From positions 1 through 14,931 of the forward strand of contig CAAGRP010000363.1 of the NCBI GenBank assembly GCA_900772685.1: a stretch of DNA of 14,931 bases, given 5' to 3'. Below, one piece after another: positions 7,317 to 14,325 of the stretch (position 1 is the stretch's first letter; every line of letters starts with the position of its first letter). The notes beneath the pieces were generated by a model. The model made no database searches and was not told the origin of the DNA. It worked only from the letters and a program-made list of their open reading frames with translations. Source of the stretch: Lachnospiraceae bacterium. GTDB lineage: Bacteria; Bacillota; Clostridia; Lachnospirales; Lachnospiraceae. The translations under genes and the position numbers were made by a program.

Positions 7317-8351
7317 ATGTCAATGATATTTGAAAAGAAACTTACTATTCCTATGGAAACAAAGGAAATGTATCCTGTTACGGCAAGAATGAAGGAGATA
7401 GTCGAAAAAAGAGCAGTTGAGATACAGGATATATTTACGGGAAAGAGCGATAAACTCCTTCTTATAATAGGACCGTGTTCGGCTGACAATGAGGACAGCG
7501 TTATAGATTACATTTCCAGATTAAGAAATATACAGGAAAAGATAAAGGACAAGATCTTCATTGTTCCGAGGATATATACAAACAAGCCAAGGACAACGGG
7601 TGACGGATACAAGGGGCTTCTTCATCAGCCCGATCCGAACGGAAAGCCGGATATGTTCAAGGGTATAATAGCGACAAGGGAGCTTCATATGAGGGCTCTT
7701 AAGGAAACGGAATTCTCATGTGCGGATGAGATGCTGTATCCTGAAAACTATAGATATCTGGATGACCTTTTAGGTTATGTTGCAATAGGAGCAAGATCGG
7801 TGGAGAACCAGCAGCACAGGCTTGTTGCGAGCGGAGTAAACTGTCCTGCGGGAATGAAAAACCCGACAGGAGGAGATCTTTCGGTTATGTTCAATGCTAT
7901 CCATGCGGCACAGAGCAAGCATAGCTTTATATACAGAGGCTGGGCAGTACATTCGGAAGGAAATCCGTATGCACATGCGATACTCAGGGGATATACGAAT
8001 AAAAGAGGAGTCTCAAACCCGAACTATCATTATGAGGATCTTTTAATGGTTAAGGAAATGTATGCCGAAAAAGGACTTAAAAATCCGGCGGTTGTTATAG
8101 ATACAAACCATGCAAATTCGGGTAAGGATCCGTTTGAACAGCCGCGTATCGTGGAAGAGGTACTGAACAGCTGTAAATACAACAAAGAAATAGGAAAGAT
8201 CGTAAAGGGATTTATGATCGAGAGCTATATAGAGGACGGAGCCCAGAAGCCGGGCTGTCCGAATCCTGTATACGGAAGATCCATAACCGATGCATGCCTC
8301 GGATGGAAGAAAACAGAGAGGCTGCTGTATGATATAGCTGAAAGGATTTGA
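7317..8351 (+). CDS. aroF: 3-deoxy-7-phosphoheptulonate (DAHP) synthase, class I alpha (AroFGH type)
   Basis: Condenses erythrose 4-phosphate and phosphoenolpyruvate, the first committed pathway step, although it is the last gene of the operon. The 344 residues are typical of the E. coli AroF/G/H type, without an extra ACT or chorismate mutase domain. Motifs are GPCSAD (52-57, metal ligand Cys54), PRTTGDGYKGL (91-101), GARSVENQQHR (158-168), GMKNPTGGD (179-187), DTNHANSGKD (262-271), MIESYIEDGAQ (300-310, metal-ligand Glu302) and SITDACLGW (322-330). AAGGAG at 7303-7308 is 8 bases from ATG, and the gene follows tyrA by 12 bases. Which amino acid inhibits it cannot be told from the sequence. 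A strong terminator follows. Confidence 0.95.
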   Translation: MSMIFEKKLTIPMETKEMYPVTARMKEIVEKRAVEIQDIFTGKSDKLLLIIGPCSADNEDSVIDYISRLRNIQEKIKDKIFIVPRIYTNKPRTTGDGYKGLLHQPDPNGKPDMFKGIIATRELHMRALKETEFSCADEMLYPENYRYLDDLLGYVAIGARSVENQQHRLVASGVNCPAGMKNPTGGDLSVMFNAIHAAQSKHSFIYRGWAVHSEGNPYAHAILRGYTNKRGVSNPNYHYEDLLMVKEMYAEKGLKNPAVVIDTNHANSGKDPFEQPRIVEEVLNSCKYNKEIGKIVKGFMIESYIEDGAQKPGCPNPVYGRSITDACLGWKKTERLLYDIAERI

Positions 8352-8417
8352 CTGTAAATAATTATTTAAATAAGAAAGTGGTTTTTAAAATTATAATATC
8401 GTTATGTAATAAACATG

Positions 8418-8462
8418 GCAGAAGATATACTCGCTGAAGGAGTATTCTTCTGCTTTTTTAAT
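8418..8462 (+). terminator. Strong intrinsic terminator ending the aromatic operon
   Basis: A stem of about 14 bp with one bulged base (left arm GCAGAAGATATACTC from 8418, right arm GAGTATTCTTCTGC ending 8453, 7-base loop) is followed by six T residues at 8454-8459. It lies 66 bases after the aroF stop. The 66 bases before it are AT-rich and hold only a TTATTTAAATAA palindrome (8362-8373), with no gene. Confidence 0.9.
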
Positions 8463-8654
8463 TTGAAAAATAAAAAAGCACACGCGTGACAAAACAGGAA
8501 TGAATTTTCATTTTTTATTCAAAAAACCCTTCCATGTGACCGAAATGTGACCACAGGATGATAAAGTTAAATTATCGGACAAGAAGTAAACATAAGAGTT
8601 TGAGAGAAGTTACAACTTGAACTGTAAACTATCAGAAAGGAGGCAGCGAAAAAT
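8463..8654 (+). promoter_or_regulatory. Promoter and 5' leader region of the pilus operon
   Basis: About 190 bases without a gene separate the aro terminator from the tip-adhesin start. The first part is very AT-rich, with a weak AATGAA-TT-TTCATT hairpin near 8500-8515 and a CACGCGTG palindrome (8481-8488). The middle holds two ATGTGACC direct repeats. Candidate -10 elements downstream of them are GATAAA (8560-8565) and, more weakly, AATTAT (8570-8575); GTGACC inside either repeat can serve as a poor -35. The transcribed leader would be about 80 bases and ends in AAGGAGG (8637-8643), 11 bases before ATG. The exact start site is not determined. Confidence 0.55.
8534..8552 (+). promoter_or_regulatory. 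Tandem direct repeat ATGTGACC, phased at 11 bp: candidate activator site
   Basis: ATGTGACC occurs at 8534-8541 and again at 8545-8552; the 11-bp units are identical at 9 of 11 positions. The downstream copy ends 7 bases before a GATAAA -10 candidate. SARP/BTAD regulators are known to bind direct repeats with 11-bp periodicity, with the 3' repeat about 8 bp from the -10, and a regulator of that class is encoded at 14323. The link between the two is inference. Confidence 0.55.
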
Positions 8655-11267
8655 ATGAAAGGAAAGAAAAGATTTGCTGCCGTGATCGTGTCAATTGCCG
8701 TGCTAATAGCAACAGTCACCGGGGTCGGACCGACAGCTTTCGTATATGCCGATAATACGGAAGGCTATGAGCAGACGGCAGATATCGCAGAAGCATCGTA
8801 TGCAGCTAATGCAGAAACCGAAGCGTTGTTAAACGATGTGGCACAGGAAGTTGCAGCGGAGCCTGAAGCCTTGACTAATGCGGTAGAACCTGAAACCGGA
8901 GTCAATATGACGGAGCCGGCGGCAGATACCGGCGAAGAGGAAGAGGCTTCGGCAAAGGAAACAGGAGAGCCTGAATCAGAGGAAACTTTGGGCAAAGAAG
9001 CAGGTGACTCCACAGAAAAGGCAGCGGAAACAGAAGCAGTTCCCAAAGAAATGACGGAAGTACAAGAGAAACTTTCAAATGAAAAGGCCGATGAAAAGGC
9101 CGGGAACACAGAGACAGGAAGCAAGGAACCGGAGGTGATGACTGCAAAAGCGGAGCAGGAGCCGGAAGTAATAGTTGAGGCAGCTCCGATAGCGGCAGCA
9201 AACAACAGAGCAGCATTTAATGAGGAAATATCAATTATACATTCAAAAACGGCTTCATATGCCGGCAACGGATTGTATGACATAACCTTAAAGATCAAGG
9301 GTCATGTAGGAAGCGAAACAAGTAAGACGCCGATAGATGTGCTGATTATCCTTGATAAATCAGGTTCTATGTCGGAAAGCATGGGTTCACAATCAAAGTG
9401 GAACGCGGCAAAAAGCGCTATAAGCAGTATGGCGAATGCGTTTTCGGCAAATGAGAGTCTGGATGTCAGATACAGTATCGTGACCTACAGTGGCGACAAG
9501 GGATTAGGACCTATTTTACCGGATCAGCCGTGGAATGATGCGCAGGTCGTTCAGGACTGGACAGAAACCATGCCTGCTATAACGGGTAATCCTGATGGCG
9601 GAACAAACTATCAGGCAGGACTTCGTACAGGTCTTTCACAGCTTAACAAGGCAAGAAGCAATGCGTTAAAGGCTGTCATATTCTTATCGGACGGTCAGCC
9701 GACGTTTTACTATGATTCGGATGGATACACAAAGGGTGACGGAAGTGTCGATGCGGATGGTCAAGATTTTTTGGGAAATCTTATAAATCCCGGAAGCTGC
9801 TCTAATGCGGCATATGCACAGGCGGAACAGATAACCAATGCGAACTTCTTTTATACCGTTGGATGCGGAAATAAACTGAATGTGACAACGCTTACAAATC
9901 TTAGCGCAAAGGTAAAAGCAGCGAGCGGTGAGCAGTGCATCGTAAATGAAGGAAATGCACCATTTCTGGCAACGAGTACAGAGGATCTTATCAGTATATT
10001 TGACGACATAGAAATGCAGATATCCGAATTCAGGTGCACTAATGTTGCTATAACTGATACCTTAAGCGGCTGGACAGAGCTTACGGATGCAGGCGGAGCT
10101 CCGATAACGGACATAGGAGACAATTATACTATAGCCGCAAAGGATAAGAACGGAAACGTGGTCGAAGGAGAGCTCCCTGAGGGAACCACGGTGGTCTATG
10201 ACAACACAACAAAACAGATAAAACTTAATTTCCCTGCAGATTATGAGCTTAAAAGAGAATATACCTATGAGATAACCTTCAGGATACGTCCGAGTGAAGC
10301 GGCACTTATGGACTATGCCGCAAACGGAGTATATCCGAATGTGGGAGATGTAGGAACCGGTGACGGCTCTGCGGGAGCGATGGGATATTTCTCAAACGGA
10401 GAAGCGACCGTATCCTATACATACAGGGGACAGAATAAAACAGAAAACTTCGGAAAGCCTGTAATTCAGTTAGGAGGAACTTTATCTGTTACCAAAAATG
10501 CAACCGGACTTCCGGACGATATGGATAATAAGACGTTCAGTTTTACACTGAGCGGACTTCCTGAGGGAACGGATTATTCGAAATTCCATATAAATGGAAG
10601 CGGCGGAACGGTTGAAGGCAATAAGCTGACGCTTAAGAACAACGAGACAGCAGAGTTTATCGCATGGACCGGAACAAATATAACGGTTACCGAGGACACG
10701 GAGGCTGCAAAGGTTCAGTATTATGATCTTACTGTAACGGAGCCTTCGGTAAGTGCAGCGGTACCGGAAACGGGAACAGCAGATATAACTGTTACAAATG
10801 CTTATATCAGAAAAGCCGTTAATGTAACCGTATCAAAGATTGTAGACGGTCTGATGGGTGATAAGACTAAGGATTTCGCTTTTAAGGCAGAATATACCGA
10901 TGCGAACGGGGCTGCACAGACAGAAGCGTTTACGCTTAAGGATACCGAAAGCAAGACAATAAAGGTATATGCAGGAAGCGATATAATAATTACCGAAACA
11001 AATGCGGCTTCTTATATAACGACAGCAACCGCCGACGATGAGCTTGTAAATGTGACGGGCGCAAAGGAGGATGCAGAAAAGAAGCTGGATGCCGTAAGAG
11101 TAGAAGAGACAGAAAGAAATATCGACATCACAAACTTCAAGGATGCTATTCCGGATACCGGAGTAGATACCGACGATAATACGGCAAGGATAATCTTAGT
11201 CGATATCGCTATTGCCGGCATGGCGGCAGCGTTTTTCGCAGTCAGGAAAAAAAGGCATAGAGGATGA
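8655..11267 (+). CDS. VWA-domain pilus tip adhesin, sortase substrate
   Basis: An 870-residue exported surface protein, probably the pilus tip. A signal peptide (1-32, cleavage near VYA-D) is followed by an acidic Glu/Ala-rich, probably disordered stretch (about 35-185). A VWA domain (about 226-455) has a complete MIDAS: DKSGS (234-238), Thr317 in GTNYQAG and Asp346 in LSDG. A beta-rich linker domain (about 458-600) precedes two isopeptide-type Ig domains: Lys614/Glu680/Asn715 and Lys728/Glu781/Asn827 fit the Lys-Glu-Asn pattern. The C terminus has sorting motif IPDTG (832-836), a membrane segment (about 846-862) and the tail RKKRHRG. Four Cys (382, 404, 428, 461) lie in or just after the VWA domain and could form disulfides. 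It is the first gene of the operon, where S. pyogenes FCT loci encode Cpa; the stop overlaps the next start by 4 bases. Confidence 0.9.
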   Translation: MKGKKRFAAVIVSIAVLIATVTGVGPTAFVYADNTEGYEQTADIAEASYAANAETEALLNDVAQEVAAEPEALTNAVEPETGVNMTEPAADTGEEEEASAKETGEPESEETLGKEAGDSTEKAAETEAVPKEMTEVQEKLSNEKADEKAGNTETGSKEPEVMTAKAEQEPEVIVEAAPIAAANNRAAFNEEISIIHSKTASYAGNGLYDITLKIKGHVGSETSKTPIDVLIILDKSGSMSESMGSQSKWNAAKSAISSMANAFSANESLDVRYSIVTYSGDKGLGPILPDQPWNDAQVVQDWTETMPAITGNPDGGTNYQAGLRTGLSQLNKARSNALKAVIFLSDGQPTFYYDSDGYTKGDGSVDADGQDFLGNLINPGSCSNAAYAQAEQITNANFFYTVGCGNKLNVTTLTNLSAKVKAASGEQCIVNEGNAPFLATSTEDLISIFDDIEMQISEFRCTNVAITDTLSGWTELTDAGGAPITDIGDNYTIAAKDKNGNVVEGELPEGTTVVYDNTTKQIKLNFPADYELKREYTYEITFRIRPSEAALMDYAANGVYPNVGDVGTGDGSAGAMGYFSNGEATVSYTYRGQNKTENFGKPVIQLGGTLSVTKNATGLPDDMDNKTFSFTLSGLPEGTDYSKFHINGSGGTVEGNKLTLKNNETAEFIAWTGTNITVTEDTEAAKVQYYDLTVTEPSVSAAVPETGTADITVTNAYIRKAVNVTVSKIVDGLMGDKTKDFAFKAEYTDANGAAQTEAFTLKDTESKTIKVYAGSDIIITETNAASYITTATADDELVNVTGAKEDAEKKLDAVRVEETERNIDITNFKDAIPDTGVDTDDNTARIILVDIAIAGMAAAFFAVRKKRHRG

Positions 11268-11785
11268 ATGAAGCTACCTCAAAAAGTAATGAAATAAAAG
11301 AAGTAAAAAAGGAATTGAAATACCTGCTCATACGCTTAGGGATATTCATAGCGGTCATCTGGCTGTTATTTGCAAAGGTAATATTGATATGCAGGGCACC
11401 GGATAACGGCATGTTCCCGGCGATAAAGAGCGGAGACCTTATCATCGGCTTCAGGATCACAGGAGATCTTAGAAGAGATGATGTTATCCTGTACGAACAC
11501 GACGGAAAGACCTATACCGGAAGAGTCATGGGATGTGAAGGGGACATTATAACGATCGATGAAAGCGGCAGCGTATATGTAAACGGAACGCAGATGACAG
11601 GAGAGATAATGTACCCCACATACCCAAGAGAGGGTGCCGGATATCCTCTTACAATAGAAGAGGACAGTGTATTCGTACTCGGAGATTACAGGCTTGAATC
11701 GGCAGACAGCAGGGACTTCGGGTGCATAAAAAAGAGTGATATAAAGGCAAAGGTCGATGCGGTGTTCAGAAGAAAAAACCTATAA
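11264..11785 (+). CDS. sipA: SipA-type signal peptidase homologue lacking the catalytic dyad
   Basis: 173 residues with an N-terminal cytoplasmic segment, one membrane helix (about 21-42) and a type I signal peptidase fold outside. The fold motifs survive: MFPAIKSGD (50-58), RVMGCEGD (87-94) and GDYR..S.DSRDFG (140-153). The nucleophile Ser that normally precedes the Met of the SM.P motif is Gly49, and the general-base Lys that normally precedes Arg of the KRV.G..GD motif is Gly86. It therefore should not cleave. S. pyogenes SipA, encoded at the same place in the FCT pilus locus, is known to lack both residues and to be needed for pilus polymerisation, so a chaperone or scaffold role with the sortase is likely here. 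Translation is coupled to the tip adhesin (ATGA overlap); the frame is intact and not a decaying pseudogene. Confidence 0.88.
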   Translation: MNEATSKSNEIKEVKKELKYLLIRLGIFIAVIWLLFAKVILICRAPDNGMFPAIKSGDLIIGFRITGDLRRDDVILYEHDGKTYTGRVMGCEGDIITIDESGSVYVNGTQMTGEIMYPTYPREGAGYPLTIEEDSVFVLGDYRLESADSRDFGCIKKSDIKAKVDAVFRRKNL

Positions 11786-11801
11786 AACGGAGGAATATTT
11801 T

Positions 11802-12767
11802 ATGAAAAAAGGCAAGATATTTTCAATAGTTTTAGCAGCGGCAATGGTACTTAACATCGGAACGGCAGTGTTTGCGGATACGTCACTTACCGATCAAAGC
11901 ACGGTAAGGGTTAACAAAACATATAAAGCAGAAAACGAAGGAACCACTTCACCGAGAGATACATTCGCACTTGAACAGCTAGATTCGGCGGTTACGGACG
12001 GAGATGCCCAGACAGCGCCTGATCTTATGCTTGGCGGATGCATGGTTGAGGAAGGTGCGGCAACAACAGCCGGCGGTGCAGGAGAATTTGTGATAACACT
12101 TCCTGAATATACGAAGGTCGGTGTTTATGAATATACTCTTGAGGAGAGCATAGGAAATACAGCAGGTGTTACCTACCGTGCTACTCCTTTCAAGGTTATC
12201 GTAACGGTTATAAACGGTGATGACGGAAAGCTTATCAGGATCCCCGCAGTGCACACAGAGGAAAACGGAGAGCCCAAGATGAATGACATAGAAAATGTTT
12301 ATTCTGCAGGAGAGCTTGATATCACAAAGACCGTAACAGGAAACTTAGGCGATAAGGATAAATATTTCACGTTTAATGTAATGCTTGAGCCGGTTGAAGA
12401 TAAGTATTACATGGAAAGCTATGTTGTAGAAGGCGGATCAAATGCTCAGAATCCGGCAACCATAAAGATTGGAGAGATGACTCAGTTCTACCTTAAGGAC
12501 GGAGATACGATAAAGATATCAAATCTTCCTTATGATGTTAAGTATACCGTAACAGAGGATGAGGTAGACGGATATAATACAACATCTACAGGAGATGAGG
12601 GAATTATCGATTCTGCGCTTGAAACAGCAGCGTTCACCAATGATAAGAACGGAACTATCGATACCGGAATCATCCTTAACAACATGCCTTATATAGTTAT
12701 GATCACAGTTATCGCAGCTGCAGCTGTAGTTATGATAGTTGTAAAAAGGAATAAAAACAGAAAGTAA
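11802..12767 (+). CDS. fctA: Major backbone pilin, Spy0128/FctA type
   Basis: A 321-residue shaft subunit. Signal peptide 1-25 (cleavage VFA-D). Two Ig-like domains follow the S. pyogenes Spy0128 pattern: domain 1 (about 33-167) with Lys39, Glu115 in VYEYTLEE and Asn165; domain 2 (about 170-281) with Lys176 in ELDITK, Glu252 in YTVTE and Asn280 in FTN. Both sets fit self-generated isopeptide bonds. Lys159, just before Asn165, is the best candidate for the Lys that joins subunits (compare Lys161 of Spy0128). The C terminus has TIDTG (285-289) where Spy0128 has EVPTG, then a membrane segment (about 297-314) and a KRNKNRK tail. The start at 11802 has GGAGG at 11789-11793; an in-frame ATG at 11757 lies within sipA and would spoil the signal peptide. 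Confidence 0.92.
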   Translation: MKKGKIFSIVLAAAMVLNIGTAVFADTSLTDQSTVRVNKTYKAENEGTTSPRDTFALEQLDSAVTDGDAQTAPDLMLGGCMVEEGAATTAGGAGEFVITLPEYTKVGVYEYTLEESIGNTAGVTYRATPFKVIVTVINGDDGKLIRIPAVHTEENGEPKMNDIENVYSAGELDITKTVTGNLGDKDKYFTFNVMLEPVEDKYYMESYVVEGGSNAQNPATIKIGEMTQFYLKDGDTIKISNLPYDVKYTVTEDEVDGYNTTSTGDEGIIDSALETAAFTNDKNGTIDTGIILNNMPYIVMITVIAAAAVVMIVVKRNKNRK

Positions 12768-13516
12768 TGAGATTTTTTAAAAACTTCTTGAAGGCGGCCA
12801 ACGGTATATTAACCGTTGCCGTGGCCGCCTTACTCCTCTTAGCGGGAGTATATTCCGTATATTCTATCTGGGATAATTCCACGGTATATGCAGAGGTCGA
12901 TGAGGCAATGGCCGGACTCATGGAGCATAAACCGGAAACAGAAGGCGATATAGAGGCATCATTTGAAGAATTAAGAGATATAAACAAGGATGTCTGCGCA
13001 TGGCTTACCTTAGACGGGACTAAAATAGATTATCCCATTGTTCAGGGAGATAACAACCTGACCTACATAAATAAGAACATATACGGGGAGTTTGCTTTGT
13101 CGGGAAGCATTTATCTGGATTCATATTGCAACAGCTCTTTTGATTCACAGTATTCGCTGCTTTACGGACATCATATGGCGGAGAGAAAAATGTTCGGCGA
13201 TCTGGATCTGTACAGAGAAAAGGCTTTCTTTGACAATAATACAACGGGGACATTGACATTGCCCGATAAAACCTACCGACTTGATATTTTTGCCTGTATA
13301 GAGGTTTCGGCATCCGACGAGTATATTTTCTATACTTCGAGATGGAAGGATGATAATTCCGGATTGTTGGATTATGTACTTACAAATGACGGACTTATAA
13401 ACTCAAGGGTTCCTACTTTGACCGACGGTTCAGGGATCCTTGCAATGTCAACCTGTTCTTCGGATTACACAGACGCCAGACTTGTCCTTCTGGCGGTAAT
13501 GATACCGAATCCATAA
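12767..13516 (+). CDS. srtB: Class B sortase, pilin polymerase (Spy0129/SrtB-like)
   Basis: A 249-residue membrane-anchored transpeptidase that cleaves pilin sorting motifs and joins subunits. It has an N-terminal membrane anchor (about 13-34) and a class B-type catalytic domain: the opening INKDVCAWLTLDGTKIDYP (72-90), catalytic His135 in LYGHHM, Cys230 in MSTCSSD and Arg238 in DARLVL. There is no C-terminal membrane helix and no obvious DPW/DPF lid, both features of the usual class C pilus sortases. The start codon overlaps the fctA stop by one base (TAATG) and the ribosome binding site is poor, so it depends on coupled translation, which would keep enzyme levels below pilin levels. It is the only sortase in the window, so either it handles three different motifs or a housekeeping sortase elsewhere attaches the base. 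Confidence 0.92.
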   Translation: MRFFKNFLKAANGILTVAVAALLLLAGVYSVYSIWDNSTVYAEVDEAMAGLMEHKPETEGDIEASFEELRDINKDVCAWLTLDGTKIDYPIVQGDNNLTYINKNIYGEFALSGSIYLDSYCNSSFDSQYSLLYGHHMAERKMFGDLDLYREKAFFDNNTTGTLTLPDKTYRLDIFACIEVSASDEYIFYTSRWKDDNSGLLDYVLTNDGLINSRVPTLTDGSGILAMSTCSSDYTDARLVLLAVMIPNP

Positions 13517-13537
13517 AAAAGATAAGAAGGTGATGAT

Positions 13538-14170
13538 ATGAGATTGAGAAAACTTTCGGCACTGCTCATGCTTGTAGTAATGTGTCTGACTGCCTTCTGC
13601 ATTGAGGCTTCGGCATCCGAAAGTACGCAGGCAGAGTTACCTGTCAGTGTGGAGGTGACAGGAGATGCGCCATCCACTCCTGAAGATTACATAATAAAGC
13701 TTCAGGCAATAGACGGTTCACCTATGCCGGCAGCAGATACTTTGACCGTAAAGGGAAGCGGAAAAGCCGCATTCCCGGCGATTACATATGAAGAGCCCGG
13801 GATATATTGCTATAAGGTCTTTCAGCAGGCCGGCAGCAATACGCGTTGTGAATATGACGCAACGGTGTATTATGTAAGGATAAGTGTCACAAACACGGAT
13901 ACCGGGCTTGGTACGGTCATAGCTGTTCATACAGATGAAGGCATGACGAGCGAGAAGTCGGATATAATATTTAAAAATAATTACAAGGCAAAGCCGACGG
14001 TGAAACCGACAGAAACTCCTAAACCACCTAAAAAGGGAAAGATATCTCCTAATACGGGAGACAATTCACATATGGCTTTGTGGTTTACGTTAATATGTAT
14101 CTGTCTTGCGGGTGCTGCAGTAGCAGTTATAGCTGCTATCAAAAGAAAAAACAAAAAAACTGACAAATAA
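13538..14170 (+). CDS. Small FctB-like basal pilin with Pro-rich tail
   Basis: 210 residues: signal peptide 1-26 (ASA-S), one FctA-like Ig domain (about 33-148), a Pro/Lys-rich linker (KPTVKPTETPKPPKKGK, 152-168), sorting motif SPNTG (170-174), membrane segment (about 179-200) and a KRKNKK-type tail. Position in the operon, size and the Pro-rich tail match FctB, the wall-anchored base pilin of FCT loci. Lys140 stands 7 residues before Asn147, the same spacing as the cross-linking Lys161 and Asn168 of Spy0128, so it could accept the shaft. The isopeptide set looks broken: the expected Glu is Gln96, and no Lys is seen in the first strand (VSVEV, 36-40). Cys91 and Cys104 flank the adjoining hairpin and might form a disulfide. 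AGAAGGTGAT just before ATG 13538 is a strong ribosome binding site. Confidence 0.82.
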   Translation: MRLRKLSALLMLVVMCLTAFCIEASASESTQAELPVSVEVTGDAPSTPEDYIIKLQAIDGSPMPAADTLTVKGSGKAAFPAITYEEPGIYCYKVFQQAGSNTRCEYDATVYYVRISVTNTDTGLGTVIAVHTDEGMTSEKSDIIFKNNYKAKPTVKPTETPKPPKKGKISPNTGDNSHMALWFTLICICLAGAAVAVIAAIKRKNKKTDK

Positions 14171-14322
14171 CTAACTGAATAAATATATATATTCAGGATA
14201 TGCTGTATTCAACTTTTTTGAAGTAAAAATATTGTATTGCAGATAAAATGGGCTATAATTAATACATAATGGTTCCGGAAAATGCAGTATAAATACATTT
14301 TGATAAGAGAGTTGGATACAGC
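14171..14322 (+). promoter_or_regulatory. Intergenic region before the regulator: promoter and leader
   Basis: A perfect -10 TATAAT (14254-14259) lies 16 bases after a weak -35 TTGTAT (14232-14237), predicting a start near 14266 and a leader of about 57 bases. A TTCCGGAA palindrome (14273-14280) lies just after that start. The ribosome binding site is weak (GAGAG near 14307-14311). After the pilus operon stop there is only an AT hairpin (CTGAATA/TATTCAG, 14175-14196) without a T tract directly behind it, so readthrough from the pilus operon into the regulator is plausible. Confidence 0.6.
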
Positions 14323-14325
14323 ATG
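14199..14325 (+). repeat. Long imperfect inverted repeat spanning the regulator leader and start codon
   Basis: ATGCTGTATTCAAC (14200-14213) is complementary to GTTGGATACAGCAT (14311-14324) with one T-G wobble. As RNA the stem extends to about 22 pairs (14199-14220 with 14304-14325), with four more wobbles. The right arm contains the regulator's ATG (14323-14325). The left arm lies upstream of the predicted promoter, so only readthrough RNA could form the full stem. Confidence 0.6.

Noticed and set aside
8392..8397. Perfect TATAAT between aroF and its terminator
   Set aside because: No -35 match at 16-18 bases, and transcription would run straight into the terminator at 8418. Expected by chance in such AT-rich DNA.
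8481..8488. CACGCGTG palindrome as a regulator site
   Set aside because: Only 8 bp, single copy, and over 60 bases from the likely promoter. Its GTGAC resembles the direct repeats but is 50 bp away and not phased with them.
8765..9298. 177-codon open frame on the minus strand opposite the adhesin N terminus
   Set aside because: It is the mirror of the Glu/Ala-rich coding region (giving Ser/Ala-rich nonsense), without a ribosome binding site or family motifs. The plus-strand gene has a clear signal peptide and domains.
11757..11801. ATG 11757 as start of the backbone pilin
   Set aside because: It overlaps sipA and would place 15 polar residues before the signal peptide; ATG 11802 has a good ribosome binding site.
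13592..13603. Cys21 of the basal pilin as a lipoprotein cysteine
   Set aside because: The preceding residues (LTAF) do not fit a lipobox, and the protein has a C-terminal sorting signal and a normal ASA cleavage site.
14175..14196. CTGAATA/TATTCAG hairpin as the pilus operon terminator
   Set aside because: The stem is AT-rich and not followed directly by a T tract; the T6 run at 14214 is too far away. Left as unproven.
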